A stretch of DNA of 64,000 bases from Porticoccus litoralis (GCF_030676955.1 NZ_JAUUUU010000006.1:1-64000), one strand, 5' to 3'. Shown: positions 8,354 through 17,011, counted from the stretch's first letter. The notes: generated by a model not told the origin, from the sequence alone. Made by a program: numbers and translations.

Positions 8354-8659
8354 TTACAGGCTGGAGTAATAAGCAGCCAGATCATCAATATCCGGATCGG
8401 ACAATGTTTTGGCCATGCTGCTCATCACAGGGTCGCTGCGAGTGCCGTCGCGGAAGGCCTTGAGTTGTTTAACCAGGTAACCGGCTTTTTGGCCCGCCAG
8501 GTTAGGCCAGATTTCATTGCTGCTAATGCCGGCAACACCATGGCAGGCCACACAGGCCATGGCCTTGGTCTTACCCTCGTCGATGTCGCCGTCTGCCATT
8601 ACTTGACCAGCGGTGACAGTCAACGCCGCGAATACCAATGTTCCAATCATTTTTTTCAT
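8354..8659 (-). CDS. Small periplasmic class I cytochrome c
   Basis: A 101-residue protein with a cleavable signal peptide (cut probably after MA at residue 22). The single haem-binding motif is CVACH at 36-40. Met79 or Met82, in DPVMSSMAK, is a candidate axial ligand. The IDDLAAYYSSL end is typical of the c553/c5-like family that shuttles electrons in the periplasm, often to a terminal oxidase. The ATG has GGAG eight bases upstream. The neighbour ctaA makes haem A for an aa3-type oxidase, so a role near that oxidase is plausible but inferred. Confidence 0.88.
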   Translation of the reverse strand: MKKMIGTLVFAALTVTAGQVMADGDIDEGKTKAMACVACHGVAGISSNEIWPNLAGQKAGYLVKQLKAFRDGTRSDPVMSSMAKTLSDPDIDDLAAYYSSL

Positions 8660-8778
8660 GCCATTGCTCCATAACAGGGGGAATAAACTGGGGAAATTAT
8701 ACCCGATACTTTGCTCTGTCTACATTATCAGTCGTTAAAGAAAAACCTTTTGGGTGATTTTTTGTTGGTCTTTGATCA

Positions 8779-9804
8779 TCAGTGTCTCATACGATGTGTG
8801 GTATAGAGTACTGCAGTGAAAAGTAGTACAGCACCGCCCTGGTGGGCCGCTGCGAGGGGGACTGGCACATGCAGCAATAGCGTAGAGATACCAAGAGAAA
8901 CCTGGATAACCAACAGCGTTAGCATCAGCTTCAAGCCTCTTTTGGCATCATCCTGGATGCCGACTTGGCTGAACGCTTTCACAGCAAAAACACTGATCAG
9001 TACGATAATCAGATAGGCAAAGATACGGTGGTTAAACTGTATGGTGGTGAGGTCTTCAAAGGCAGCAAGCCACATGGGGTCTGTAGCATAAAGACCAGGT
9101 GGGAAAAAACTGCCTGCCATCAAGGGGAATGTGGGGTAGGCATGTCCAGCATGTGTACCAGCGACCAACCCTCCCGATAGAATCATCAGGAAGACCAGTA
9201 CCGTCAGCGTGCTAGCGTATCGCTGTAGCCCCTGGCTGGCTGTTGGTGTGCGACTCGGATAGCGCAACCCCCACGCAACCCAGAGGATATAGGCATAGAT
9301 AAAAACAGCGGTGCCCAAGTGGGCAGTCAGTCGGTATTGGCTGACTCTGGGGTTGTCTACCAGCCCGCTTTTCACCATATACCAGCCCAGCAATCCTTGA
9401 AGGCCGCCAAGTACAAACATGCCCGCCAGTTTTGGAGTCAGTCCTGCCTTGATTCGACCGGTGAAATAGAAGAACAGGAACGGAACAAGAAACAGGAGGC
9501 CAATCAGCCTGCCCAGCACCCTGTGCAGGTACTCGAACATAAAGATTTCTTGGAATTGAAACAGACTCATGCCCTTGTTGATTTTCTGGTACTCGGGGAA
9601 TTGTTTGTATTTTTCAAAGACTTCCAGCCAAGCTTCTTCGCTGAGCGGTGGGATAATGCCCATCAGGGGTTTCCACTCCACCATAGAAAGCCCGGAGCGG
9701 GTGAGGCGGGTGACGCCCCCGAGTAGAATCATGGTCACAATGATGGCGGCGCAAATGATCAACCAGGTGGCGATCTGCCTGTCATAACGAGCCTGCATGT
9801 TCAT
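8779..9804 (-). CDS. ctaA: Haem A synthase (COX15/CtaA family)
   Basis: CtaA oxidises the methyl group of haem O to a formyl group to give haem A, the cofactor of aa3-type cytochrome oxidases, in the inner membrane. The protein has about 341 residues and eight hydrophobic segments. Family signatures are LGGVTRLTRSGLSMVEW near the N-terminus, EYLHRVLGR in the first half and NHRIFAY in the second, the last two carrying haem-ligand His. VPLAAAHQGGAVLLF closes the protein. I chose the ATG at 9804 (MNMQARYDRQ); the frame extends 22 codons further but without similarity. The substrate haem O comes from a farnesyltransferase (CtaB) not in this window. Confidence 0.93.
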   Translation of the reverse strand: MNMQARYDRQIATWLIICAAIIVTMILLGGVTRLTRSGLSMVEWKPLMGIIPPLSEEAWLEVFEKYKQFPEYQKINKGMSLFQFQEIFMFEYLHRVLGRLIGLLFLVPFLFFYFTGRIKAGLTPKLAGMFVLGGLQGLLGWYMVKSGLVDNPRVSQYRLTAHLGTAVFIYAYILWVAWGLRYPSRTPTASQGLQRYASTLTVLVFLMILSGGLVAGTHAGHAYPTFPLMAGSFFPPGLYATDPMWLAAFEDLTTIQFNHRIFAYLIIVLISVFAVKAFSQVGIQDDAKRGLKLMLTLLVIQVSLGISTLLLHVPVPLAAAHQGGAVLLFTAVLYTTHRMRH

Positions 9805-9999
9805 AACTTCGTCTCTACGTCTTTGAGTAATCTTCAGTGGGACTGTATTTTGGCTCGGGAATGTTACCAAAACCGGCTATGTTTTGCCGGGGAATTTTGG
9901 CCGTTATGAAAAAGTTGTCGCCGCCCGACCTGGGGCTGGCTTGCCTGTCATCAGCTTATCCGGCAAAGTCCCATGACGTTCTAAGAGGAGAATAAGGTC

Positions 10000-10794
10000 A
10001 TGCCTGAAGCTAGGATCAATGGGGTGTCCATAGCCTACGTAGATGAAGGGCAGGGGGAACCACTAATCTTGCTGCATGGGCTCGGTGTGAGTCGCAAGGA
10101 TTGGGGGCCGCAAATCGATTTTTTCAGTCAATCGAACCGGGTGATTGCACCCGACTTCCGGGGGCACGGGGATTCAGACAAACCCGATGGCCCGTACAGT
10201 GTCCCGATTCATGCGGCAGATGTGATTTCCCTGATGGATGTTCTGGGTATTCCTTCAGCCCATATTGTTGGTCTGTCCATGGGTGGCATGGTGGCATTTC
10301 AGTTGGCTGTCGATGCGCCGGAGCGCCTTCTCAGCATGACCATTGTTAATTCAGGTCCGGCATTGCCCAATGACACCTTTGCCGCCAGAAAAATGCTCTG
10401 GACTCGCTTAGCAGCGATTCACCTGCTGGGCATGAAGGCCTACGGACGCAAGGTGGCTACAACCATGTTTCCCGGAGAGGGGCGGGAAGAGCTGATCGAT
10501 ATGTTGGCCAAACAAATTGCCTCAAACCCTAAAAAGGTATATCTAAAAAACTTGAAGTCACTGTTCGGGTGGGGCGTACTGGAACATCTGACGGCGATAC
10601 AGACGCCAACACTGATGTTAACCGGTGACCGGGACTACTCTCCGGTGGCCGTTAAACAAGCGGTCGTTTCAGCAATGCAGAATGCCAAGCTGGTGGTTAT
10701 AGCAGACTCCGGGCATGGCACTCCCATTGAAAAACCGGAAGAGACCAATACAGCCATTGCCGAGTTTATCCGTGGTGTTTCTCCCACAGCGTGA
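10000..10794 (+). CDS. Alpha/beta-fold hydrolase
   Basis: A 264-residue single-domain hydrolase. Visible features are the oxyanion HG (residues 26-27), the nucleophile Ser93 in GLSMGG, a likely acid Asp210 or Asp212 (TGDRDYSP), and His239 in DSGHGTP. The pattern is that of the 3-oxoadipate enol-lactonase / esterase group, but the substrate cannot be told from the sequence. The ATG has GAGGAG upstream. The 3' end overlaps the convergent patatin gene by 29 bases. It stands alone between two minus-strand genes, so context gives no pathway hint. Confidence 0.85.
   Translation: MPEARINGVSIAYVDEGQGEPLILLHGLGVSRKDWGPQIDFFSQSNRVIAPDFRGHGDSDKPDGPYSVPIHAADVISLMDVLGIPSAHIVGLSMGGMVAFQLAVDAPERLLSMTIVNSGPALPNDTFAARKMLWTRLAAIHLLGMKAYGRKVATTMFPGEGREELIDMLAKQIASNPKKVYLKNLKSLFGWGVLEHLTAIQTPTLMLTGDRDYSPVAVKQAVVSAMQNAKLVVIADSGHGTPIEKPEETNTAIAEFIRGVSPTA
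10048..10055 (+). other. KOPS-type octamer GGGCAGGG
   Basis: Matches GGGNAGGG on the + strand, inside the hydrolase gene, and points toward the dif-like site. Confidence 0.55.
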
Positions 10795-11602
10795 TTTTTC
10801 GTTTGAGGTTGCTCTTCGTGGCCGTTGCCTGTTTGAAGATTTCATTTGCCCGGTAGAATCCCAGCATTTTGACATTGACCACGCTGGGCTCTATGTAGAT
10901 TTCAGGCGGTGCTTTCTCGAGTTTTTCGCGAATAATGCTCTTTTGCATAATCTGGTAGGTATTGAACACGGCTTCAGATAGTGATGGCATTTTTTCCGTA
11001 TCGGAACGCTCCCCGATCACATCGACCGCGATTCTCAGGTCGCAGCTGTCCGGTAGTAGATCAAAGGGCACGGGGTTCACTGCACCGCCATCTATGAGGA
11101 TACGTCCGCCTACTTTAACCGGTTCAAACAGGCCAGGCAGGGACATGCTGGCACGAATGGCGGGGATTAGAGCGCCTTTATCCAGCACAACTTGCTGGCG
11201 ATTCCAGAAATCGGAAGCGACAACCTTGAGTGGAATCTCCAGTTGAGTGAAACGTTTGGCTTGCACAGATTCAAACAGGTAGGAGATCAGATTTTCCACG
11301 CGAATCAGGCCACGGCCACGAAACTGAGGGCCGATAAAATCCATCCATTTGAAAATGTGTTTTTTGGTGACCAGATGCTTGATGGACTCGTTGTCCTTCA
11401 GGCTGAATTCCAGAAAAATCTCTTTGATGTCCTGTGTTGGCATCCCCGCACAGTACATGGCACCAATTAAAGCACCGATGCTGGTGCCAGTGACATAGGC
11501 TGGCTTCAGGTCCAGTTCTTCCAGCGCTTCCAGTATGAGAAGGTGGCTCACACCTTTCGCGCCACCGCCACCCAGAGCCAGACCAATTTTCTTCACAGAC
11601 AT
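10766..11602 (-). CDS. Patatin-like phospholipase family protein (RssA type)
   Basis: A 278-residue protein with the patatin catalytic set: glycine-rich oxyanion loop GGGGAKG (11-17), nucleophile Ser41 in GTSIG, and Asp171 in DGG. Together they form the Ser-Asp dyad of patatin lipid acyl hydrolases. Length and lack of extra domains place it with the short RssA/YchK-like bacterial proteins, whose physiological substrate is poorly defined. There is no signal peptide, so it is predicted cytoplasmic. Its last 29 bases overlap the end of the convergent hydrolase gene. Confidence 0.88.
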   Translation of the reverse strand: MSVKKIGLALGGGGAKGVSHLLILEALEELDLKPAYVTGTSIGALIGAMYCAGMPTQDIKEIFLEFSLKDNESIKHLVTKKHIFKWMDFIGPQFRGRGLIRVENLISYLFESVQAKRFTQLEIPLKVVASDFWNRQQVVLDKGALIPAIRASMSLPGLFEPVKVGGRILIDGGAVNPVPFDLLPDSCDLRIAVDVIGERSDTEKMPSLSEAVFNTYQIMQKSIIREKLEKAPPEIYIEPSVVNVKMLGFYRANEIFKQATATKSNLKRKITLWEKHHG

Positions 11603-11709
11603 TCCATCAGGTTAACCGCGTGGTTTAAGGTTCTCGTTACGGTGAAGGTTGATTCGGATCGAAATATCCGGTTTATTGCAGCCTGACCCATGATAACCGG
11701 AATGACAGC

Positions 11710-12441
11710 GTGGAAGACAAGCGAAAAATACATCTGCACGCCAGCTGGCTGGATGTTATGGCCGATGAATTTGATAAGCCGTATATGGCGACGCTTAGGG
11801 ACTATCTGGCCGAGCAAAAACAGCAGGGCAAAATCATCTACCCTGCAGGCTCAAACTGGTTTGCAGCGTTCAATTTCACGCCATTTGATGCGGTGAAAGT
11901 GGTGATATTGGGGCAGGACCCATACCATGGTCCCAATCAGGCTCACGGACTCTGTTTTTCTGTCATGCCTGGGATAGAGATTCCTCCGTCCTTGCGCAAT
12001 ATCTACCAGGAATTGCATTCCGATCTGGGTTTCAAGTCACCATCTCATGGCTGTCTGGCCCATTGGGCAGAGCAGGGTGTGCTGCTACTCAATTCCACGC
12101 TGACAGTGGAGCAGGGTAACGCTGGGGCCCACCAGGGTAGGGGTTGGGAAGAGTTTACCGATCGGGCAATACATGAGCTCAATGCTCGCCGTGATGGTCT
12201 GGTTTTTCTGTTGTGGGGAAGCTATGCCCAGAAGAAAGGGGCGTTCATTGATTGCAGTCGCCATCTGGTGTTGAAAGCGCCACACCCGTCACCCCTTTCG
12301 GCTTACCGGGGATTTTTCGGCTGTCACCATTTTTCCAGGGCCAATGAGTACCTGCGTCAGCACGGGAAAAATCCTATTGACTGGCAACTACCAGCGACTG
12401 TTTCGCCAGATCAGTTAAAGCCAGAAACATCTATCGGGTGA
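11710..12441 (+). CDS. ung: Uracil-DNA glycosylase (family 1)
   Basis: Ung removes uracil from DNA to begin base excision repair. The 243-residue protein has the family-1 catalytic motif GQDPYHG at 68-74 (Asp70 activates water) and the second motif HPSPLSAYRGFFG with His192. LLLNSTLTVE and LLWGSYAQ are also conserved. Translation appears to start at a GTG (11710), since no upstream ATG fits and the N-terminus aligns from there. It is flanked by minus-strand genes, so it is probably a single-gene unit. Confidence 0.96.
   Translation: MEDKRKIHLHASWLDVMADEFDKPYMATLRDYLAEQKQQGKIIYPAGSNWFAAFNFTPFDAVKVVILGQDPYHGPNQAHGLCFSVMPGIEIPPSLRNIYQELHSDLGFKSPSHGCLAHWAEQGVLLLNSTLTVEQGNAGAHQGRGWEEFTDRAIHELNARRDGLVFLLWGSYAQKKGAFIDCSRHLVLKAPHPSPLSAYRGFFGCHHFSRANEYLRQHGKNPIDWQLPATVSPDQLKPETSIG
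12135..12142 (+). other. KOPS-type octamer GGGTAGGG
   Basis: Matches GGGNAGGG on the + strand, inside ung, and points toward the dif-like site. Confidence 0.55.
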
Positions 12442-12442
12442 C

Positions 12443-12850
12443 CTACAGTTCGATAGGTGGTTGATGGCGTTTGCTCCTCAGCCAATTAAGCCCTTTCAGA
12501 ATGCTTGGGTGGCCGACAATACGTCGTTCCAGTGAGAACTTGCCCGGGTAATCCATCAGCAACAGCCCCACTGCGATAGTCAACAGTCCCTGACCCGGCA
12601 AAAAAAGCATGAGTATTCCGCCGCATAACAATGCCAGTCCCAGTAGGTTTTTCCCGCAAAGCATCAGGAAGCGAATCACCGGATGTCCCTTTTTTAAGGG
12701 TGCAGGCTGTCTTTCCTGGTGCTGAAAATAGTCGGCGGGAATCAATGAAACCAGCCAGGGCAGCGCCATAAGGCTGACCACAAAGGTCACAAGGGAGATA
12801 ACACTGAGCCATGTTAGCAGGGTCTGGTGTTCGTTAAGCCACTCAAGCAT
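12443..12850 (-). CDS. Small inner-membrane protein, PGPGW-type
   Basis: A 135-residue protein with two or three hydrophobic segments (about 10-35 and 65-100). The C-terminal part reads LFLPGQGLLTIAVGLLLMDYPGK, close to the PGPGW transmembrane family in which a Pro-Gly-x-Gly turn joins two helices. Family function is unknown. The ATG has AGGTG nearby upstream. It ends one base after the convergent ung and lies 54 bases downstream of ygfZ on the same strand, so it may share the ygfZ transcript. Confidence 0.72.
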   Translation of the reverse strand: MLEWLNEHQTLLTWLSVISLVTFVVSLMALPWLVSLIPADYFQHQERQPAPLKKGHPVIRFLMLCGKNLLGLALLCGGILMLFLPGQGLLTIAVGLLLMDYPGKFSLERRIVGHPSILKGLNWLRSKRHQPPIEL

Positions 12851-12903
12851 TGCTGCACCTATATGTTAAAAACCACATTACAATAATCATATAACTCTAT
12901 AAT

Positions 12904-13884
12904 TTATATAGAGTATGGAAGGTCATTTTTAGTGATTTCAGATCGGACTCCGTCAATTACCAGATAAGCACTGCTGATGGCCTCGTCCGTCAGAACAACC
13001 AGTAGTTCATCATTTTCACCATTACGTACGGCGGTAACCACATTGCCAATGCTCTGCCCACTGTCGGCCAGATAACAGGGTGCCCCGGGTCCGGGTAGGC
13101 TGTCCATGTGGGGGATAGTAATCCAGTACATATGCCGTTTCAGCTTGCCCAGATATTTCATGCGAGCAATGACTTCCTGCCCGGTGTAGCACCCTTTTTT
13201 GAAGCTGATGGCATCGACAGACTGCAGGTTGAGCATTTGCGGGATAAACAGGTCCGTCGTATCTGACTGAATGTGTCCTAGCCCTGCTTGTATGTCGAGC
13301 AATTGCCAGTATTCAGTACCTACCGGTGTGGCCTGATTTGATAGCGCTTGCCACGAGATTTCAGTGCCAATGGCATCGATTAGGAGTATCTGACGGCCAT
13401 CGTCCAGGTTTCTGACAGCAGAGTAGTGTAAGTCGCTATCCTTAAGGTTTTTGACGCAGTTGCATAGGCCCAGCAAGGAAAACTGTTCAGTGGCGTCACT
13501 CAATGTCGCTTTGAAGAAAACAGCATATTTTTTTAAGTGCTCAAGTGTTTGTGCCACCAGGCTGCGATGTAGCTGCAGTACATAACGGTGTTCAGAGACA
13601 CGATAGAGATAGAAATCGGCCAGCATCCTCCCTTTGGGGTTGCAACACGCGCCGGGTTGACTATCGCCCACCTCCAGTTTGAAAACATCGCAGGTCAATT
13701 GCCCCTGAAGAAATCGACTGGCGTCGATGCCGTCAACGACAATAAGACCTTGATGATAGAGGGGGGTTACAGTGGGCTTTCCCAGCAGTTCTTGATATTG
13801 GGTGGGTAGTTCGCCAAAACTCAGGGATAGGGATTCCTCTGAGAATACGGCAATATCGCCGAGACAGCCTTGCCAGTTAGCCAT
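12904..13884 (-). CDS. ygfZ: Folate-binding protein YgfZ (GcvT-like)
   Basis: YgfZ is a tetrahydrofolate-dependent protein of the GcvT fold that helps maintain some iron-sulfur enzymes such as MiaB. The 326-residue protein has the signature KKGCYTGQE (229-237), including the conserved Cys232. The N-terminal part shows FLQGQLTCDV and CNPKGRMLADF, typical of the family. It is divergent from sdhE, the same arrangement as in E. coli and Pseudomonas, with about 97 bases of shared promoter region between them. Confidence 0.93.
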   Translation of the reverse strand: MANWQGCLGDIAVFSEESLSLSFGELPTQYQELLGKPTVTPLYHQGLIVVDGIDASRFLQGQLTCDVFKLEVGDSQPGACCNPKGRMLADFYLYRVSEHRYVLQLHRSLVAQTLEHLKKYAVFFKATLSDATEQFSLLGLCNCVKNLKDSDLHYSAVRNLDDGRQILLIDAIGTEISWQALSNQATPVGTEYWQLLDIQAGLGHIQSDTTDLFIPQMLNLQSVDAISFKKGCYTGQEVIARMKYLGKLKRHMYWITIPHMDSLPGPGAPCYLADSGQSIGNVVTAVRNGENDELLVVLTDEAISSAYLVIDGVRSEITKNDLPYSI

Positions 13885-13920
13885 GGTTAACCCTTTGAAA
13901 CACAGGGCAGATATCTTAGT

Positions 13921-13948
13921 GTGTTAACCTGCGCTGATCCACTATAAT
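13921..13948 (+). promoter_or_regulatory. Candidate sigma-70 promoter of sdhE
   Basis: A perfect -10 box TATAAT lies at 13943-13948, 33 bases before the sdhE start. The -35 region is weak (GTGTTA at 13921-13926, 16-bp spacer). The position fits a divergent ygfZ/sdhE spacer. Confidence 0.5.
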
Positions 13949-13981
13949 GGCGCCCCAACGCAATCTCGGGGGTATCAGCAA

Positions 13982-14227
13982 ATGGATAGAAATCGACTTT
14001 TCTGGGCGAGCAGGCGAGGCATGCTAGAGCTGGACCTGGTGCTTCTGCCATTTCTCGACAAAATCTATCCCGACCTGGATGAAGAGGATAAGCAGCGTTA
14101 CCATCGTCTGCTGGATTGTGAAGATCAGGATATGTTCGGATGGTTTCTGCGCAGGGAAGATCCAGAAGATCCGGATCTGCGAAGGATAGTGACTATTATT
14201 CGTGACACTCGCCCCCAAACCCGTTGA
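13982..14227 (+). CDS. sdhE: FAD assembly factor SdhE
   Basis: SdhE helps attach FAD covalently to the SdhA and FrdA flavoproteins of succinate dehydrogenase and fumarate reductase. The 81-residue protein matches family size and carries the essential RGMLELD motif at 12-18, plus the FGWFLRREDPEDP stretch. The ATG is preceded by GGGGGT. The 3' end overlaps the next gene (YgfX-like) by 26 bases, and ygfZ is divergent, both as in other gammaproteobacteria. Confidence 0.94.
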   Translation: MDRNRLFWASRRGMLELDLVLLPFLDKIYPDLDEEDKQRYHRLLDCEDQDMFGWFLRREDPEDPDLRRIVTIIRDTRPQTR

Positions 14228-14648
14228 GCTCGAGATTCAACCTTCCAGGTTATTGCTGGCCTGGTTGCTGATAATTCATTTTTCTGTCGTTCTCATGTTG
14301 TTGGTTTCACCCATACCTCTGCTGATATCAGTAGGGCTGGCCATCATGGTTTGCTGTGGTGGATATCTTTGTATACAACGTTGGCATCGGCAAGGGGTTC
14401 AATACCTGGGTTGGCGAGATGGCATCTGGATGCTGGAAATGAACCAACTTACTGATGAGGTTGAACTTCAGAGTTACCTGATTTTTCCGAGCCTCATACA
14501 GCTTGTATTTCTCCGCGAAGGGCAAAGTCATCGGCTGTTCATTTTCCCAGATAGTGTTAGTCGGGAAGCACAAAGGCACTTGCGACAGAGACTGACACTG
14601 GTTGGTGTCAGTTCTTCCGAACAATCACGTTTTGAGCGGCAAAATTGA
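14202..14648 (+). CDS. YgfX-like inner-membrane protein
   Basis: A 148-residue protein that starts at a GTG inside the end of sdhE, in another frame. Two hydrophobic segments lie at about 18-40 and 42-62, followed by a soluble domain (GWRDGIWMLEMNQ, later HRLFIFPDSVS). Size, topology and position directly after sdhE match YgfX/CptA, described in E. coli as a membrane protein that interferes with cell-shape proteins and is paired with SdhE (CptB). Sequence similarity in this family is low, so position carries much of the call. Its end overlaps the convergent nadB by 41 bases. Confidence 0.75.
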   Translation: MTLAPKPVELEIQPSRLLLAWLLIIHFSVVLMLLVSPIPLLISVGLAIMVCCGGYLCIQRWHRQGVQYLGWRDGIWMLEMNQLTDEVELQSYLIFPSLIQLVFLREGQSHRLFIFPDSVSREAQRHLRQRLTLVGVSSSEQSRFERQN

Positions 14649-16230
14649 TGGGCACCATAATGGTGTCCTTGGCGATATCGGACGTTTTCGGATAATCCAG
14701 CGTGTAGTGCAGGCCCCGGCTTTCGGTGCGTTGTTCTGCAGACCGGATAATCAGGTCCGCCACTAGGACCAGGTTGCGTAGTTCCAGTAGATCGCGGCTG
14801 ATTTTGTAATTGGTGTAGTACTCCTGAATTTCCTTTTGCAGCAATTTAACCCTGTGGTGGGCGCGCTCCAGTCGTTTGCGGGTACGGACGATGCCGACGT
14901 AGTCCCACATGAAACGGCGTAACTCATCCCAGTTGTGAGAGATCACCACATCTTCATCGGAGTGTGTGACCCGGCTTTCATCCCATGCCCGTGCTGGTTC
15001 CGGTTCGTCGATATTTTCGATACTGTCGCGAATGGCCTGTGCAGCAGCCTGACCGTAGACCACGCATTCCACCAAGGAATTACTGGCCATGCGGTTGGCG
15101 CCGTGTAGCCCGGTAAACGCGGTTTCGCCAATCGCATACAGGTTCCAGAGGTCGGTCTGGCCACTTTTGTTGACCATGATACCTCCACAGGTGTAGTGGG
15201 CGGCGGGGACCACAGGAATGGGTTCCCTGGTGATATCAATGCCATAGCTCAGACACTTGGCCTTGATGGTGGGAAAGTGGCTTTCCAAGAATTCTTCCGA
15301 ACGGTGAGAAATATCAAGAAACAGGCAATCACTACCGAGACGCTTCATCTCATGGTCAATGGCCCTTGCTACGATATCTCTGGGAGCCAGCTCACCGCTG
15401 GGGTGGAATTTGTCCATAAACCGCTCCCCATTGGGAAGCTTTAGCTGTGCCCCTTCGCCACGAAGTGCTTCGGTAATCAGGAAAGCTTTGGCGCTGGGGT
15501 GGTAGAGGCAGGTGGGGTGGAACTGGTTAAATTCCATGTTGGCAACACGGCAGCCACGGCGCCAGGCTACAGCGATGCCATCGCCGGATGCACCATCCGG
15601 GTTGGTGGTATAGAGGTACGCCTTGCTGGCACCCCCCGTAGCGAGCACCACCACTTTGGCCTGAAAAACACAGACACAGTCATTACCGTCATCCAGTACA
15701 TAGGCGCCAGTACAGCGTACACGGCTGGAGTTGCTGTCGGCCTGGGTAATGAGGTCCACTACAGTGTGGTCTTCGTAGACATCAATAGAAGGATGTTGCA
15801 GCACCTGATCAGCCAATGAAGAAGAAACTTCGCGTCCTGTGGCATCCGCTGTATGCAGGATGCGACGGTGGCTGTGACCACCTTCCTGGGTGAGGTGGTA
15901 GTCGTCGTTGTCGCTGTTTAATGTGAATTTGACCCCTTGTTGGACCAGCCAGCGAATGGCCTCTGGTCCTTGTTCTACCGTATAGCGGACAGTGTCCTCG
16001 TGGCAGAGTCCCGCGCCGGCAATAAGGGTATCCTGAACATGTGACTCAATGGAGTCCTCGTTGTCGAAAACGGCAGCTATGCCTCCCTGGGCATACCAGG
16101 TGGAGCCAGATTTGAGAGCACTTTTGCTGAGAAGGGCAATGCGGTATTTGTCGGCTAATTGCAGAGCAACTGTCATGCCAGCCGCACCACTGCCAACGAC
16201 CAACACATCGTGGTGGTGCGTTTTCTTCAT
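14608..16230 (-). CDS. nadB: L-aspartate oxidase (NadB)
   Basis: NadB oxidises L-aspartate to iminoaspartate, the first step of de novo NAD synthesis, using FAD. The 540-residue protein has the N-terminal dinucleotide motif VVGSGAAGMTVAL and SGSTWYAQGGIAAV. The succinate dehydrogenase-like active-site region follows, with QFHPTCLY, REPIPVVPAAHYTCGG and HGANRMASNSLVE. Length equals the usual 530-540. It is divergent from rpoE; this 156-base spacer contains the sigma-E-type promoter. nadA and nadC are not in the window. Confidence 0.96.
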   Translation of the reverse strand: MKKTHHHDVLVVGSGAAGMTVALQLADKYRIALLSKSALKSGSTWYAQGGIAAVFDNEDSIESHVQDTLIAGAGLCHEDTVRYTVEQGPEAIRWLVQQGVKFTLNSDNDDYHLTQEGGHSHRRILHTADATGREVSSSLADQVLQHPSIDVYEDHTVVDLITQADSNSSRVRCTGAYVLDDGNDCVCVFQAKVVVLATGGASKAYLYTTNPDGASGDGIAVAWRRGCRVANMEFNQFHPTCLYHPSAKAFLITEALRGEGAQLKLPNGERFMDKFHPSGELAPRDIVARAIDHEMKRLGSDCLFLDISHRSEEFLESHFPTIKAKCLSYGIDITREPIPVVPAAHYTCGGIMVNKSGQTDLWNLYAIGETAFTGLHGANRMASNSLVECVVYGQAAAQAIRDSIENIDEPEPARAWDESRVTHSDEDVVISHNWDELRRFMWDYVGIVRTRKRLERAHHRVKLLQKEIQEYYTNYKISRDLLELRNLVLVADLIIRSAEQRTESRGLHYTLDYPKTSDIAKDTIMVPINFAAQNVIVRKN

Positions 16231-16320
16231 CGACGAAACTAAGTCCTAGAATGGATAATTTGGCATGATAGTATAGCGGGCTAAAAATGAATACAGGTGC
16301 AGTTGGCATCTGCGTCCCAC

Positions 16321-16347
16321 GAACTATTTATGATTGCGATTGTCTAG
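16321..16347 (+). promoter_or_regulatory. rpoE: Candidate sigma-E (AlgU)-type promoter of rpoE
   Basis: The -35 GAACTA (16321-16326) and -10 TCTAG (16343-16347) are separated by exactly 16 bases. The consensus for RpoE/AlgU promoters is GAACTT-N16/17-TCTGA or similar. The -10 is 39 bases before the rpoE ATG, so a start near 16354 would give a short leader. This fits the known autoregulation of rpoE/algU. Confidence 0.72.
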
Positions 16348-16386
16348 CAATTGCCTGAAGGCACGTGGGTAATTAGTGGAGCAGTT

Positions 16387-16971
16387 ATGGAAGCCGAGCA
16401 GGCAGCAGACAGTGACAAGCTTTTAGTCGCCCGTGTTCAGAAGGGTGATAAGCGTGCCTTCGATTTGCTGGTCATGAAATACCAGTACAAAGTACATGCG
16501 ATTGTCAGCCGCTATATCAAGGACTTTGATGAGGTGAACGACGTCGTACAGGAGGCGTTCATCAAGGCCTACCGAGCACTGGCAAAGTTCCGTGGAGAAA
16601 GTGCTTTTTACACCTGGCTGTATCGCATTGCCGTTAATACAGCGAAAAATTATCTGGTCGCCAAAAACCGGCGACCACCGGCCAGTGATGTGGATGCAGA
16701 AGAAGCTGATTTTTATGAAGGCAGTGAGCGCTTGCGTGACATTGATTCACCAGAAAATCTTCTATACAGAGATGAACTGGAAATCGCGGTGGACCAGGCC
16801 ATAAAAAATCTACCTGAAGATCTTAGAACAGCGGTAACTTTACGGGAATTTGAGGGTCTCAGTTATGAGGAAATTGCCGAGGTGATGGATTGCCCGGTAG
16901 GTACAGTGAGGTCGCGTATTTTCCGTGCGCGAGAGGCGATTGATGAGAAAATAAGATTGTTGGAAGGCTAA
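16387..16971 (+). CDS. rpoE: RNA polymerase sigma-E factor (RpoE/AlgU)
   Basis: An extracytoplasmic-function sigma factor that drives the envelope-stress regulon and is held inactive by RseA. The 194-residue protein has sigma region 2 (VVQEAFIKAYRAL, then WLYRIAVNTAKNYL) and region 4 (LPEDLRTAVTLREFEGLSYEEIAEVM followed by GTVRSRI). I chose the ATG at 16387 (MEAEQAADSDK); an upstream in-frame start adds 12 unconserved residues. A sigma-E-type promoter lies just upstream. rseA follows after a 152-base gap. Confidence 0.95.
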   Translation: MEAEQAADSDKLLVARVQKGDKRAFDLLVMKYQYKVHAIVSRYIKDFDEVNDVVQEAFIKAYRALAKFRGESAFYTWLYRIAVNTAKNYLVAKNRRPPASDVDAEEADFYEGSERLRDIDSPENLLYRDELEIAVDQAIKNLPEDLRTAVTLREFEGLSYEEIAEVMDCPVGTVRSRIFRAREAIDEKIRLLEG

Positions 16972-16984
16972 CCATTTTAGGTTT

Positions 16985-17011
16985 GAACCTTTTTATAATC
17001 TTCTGGTCTTA
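16985..17011 (+). promoter_or_regulatory. Weak candidate sigma-E-type promoter before rseA
   Basis: GAACCT (16985-16990), a 16-base spacer, then TCTTA (17007-17011). Both boxes differ from consensus, so this is tentative. It lies in the unusually long rpoE-rseA gap and could give rseABC separate sigma-E control. Confidence 0.3.
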
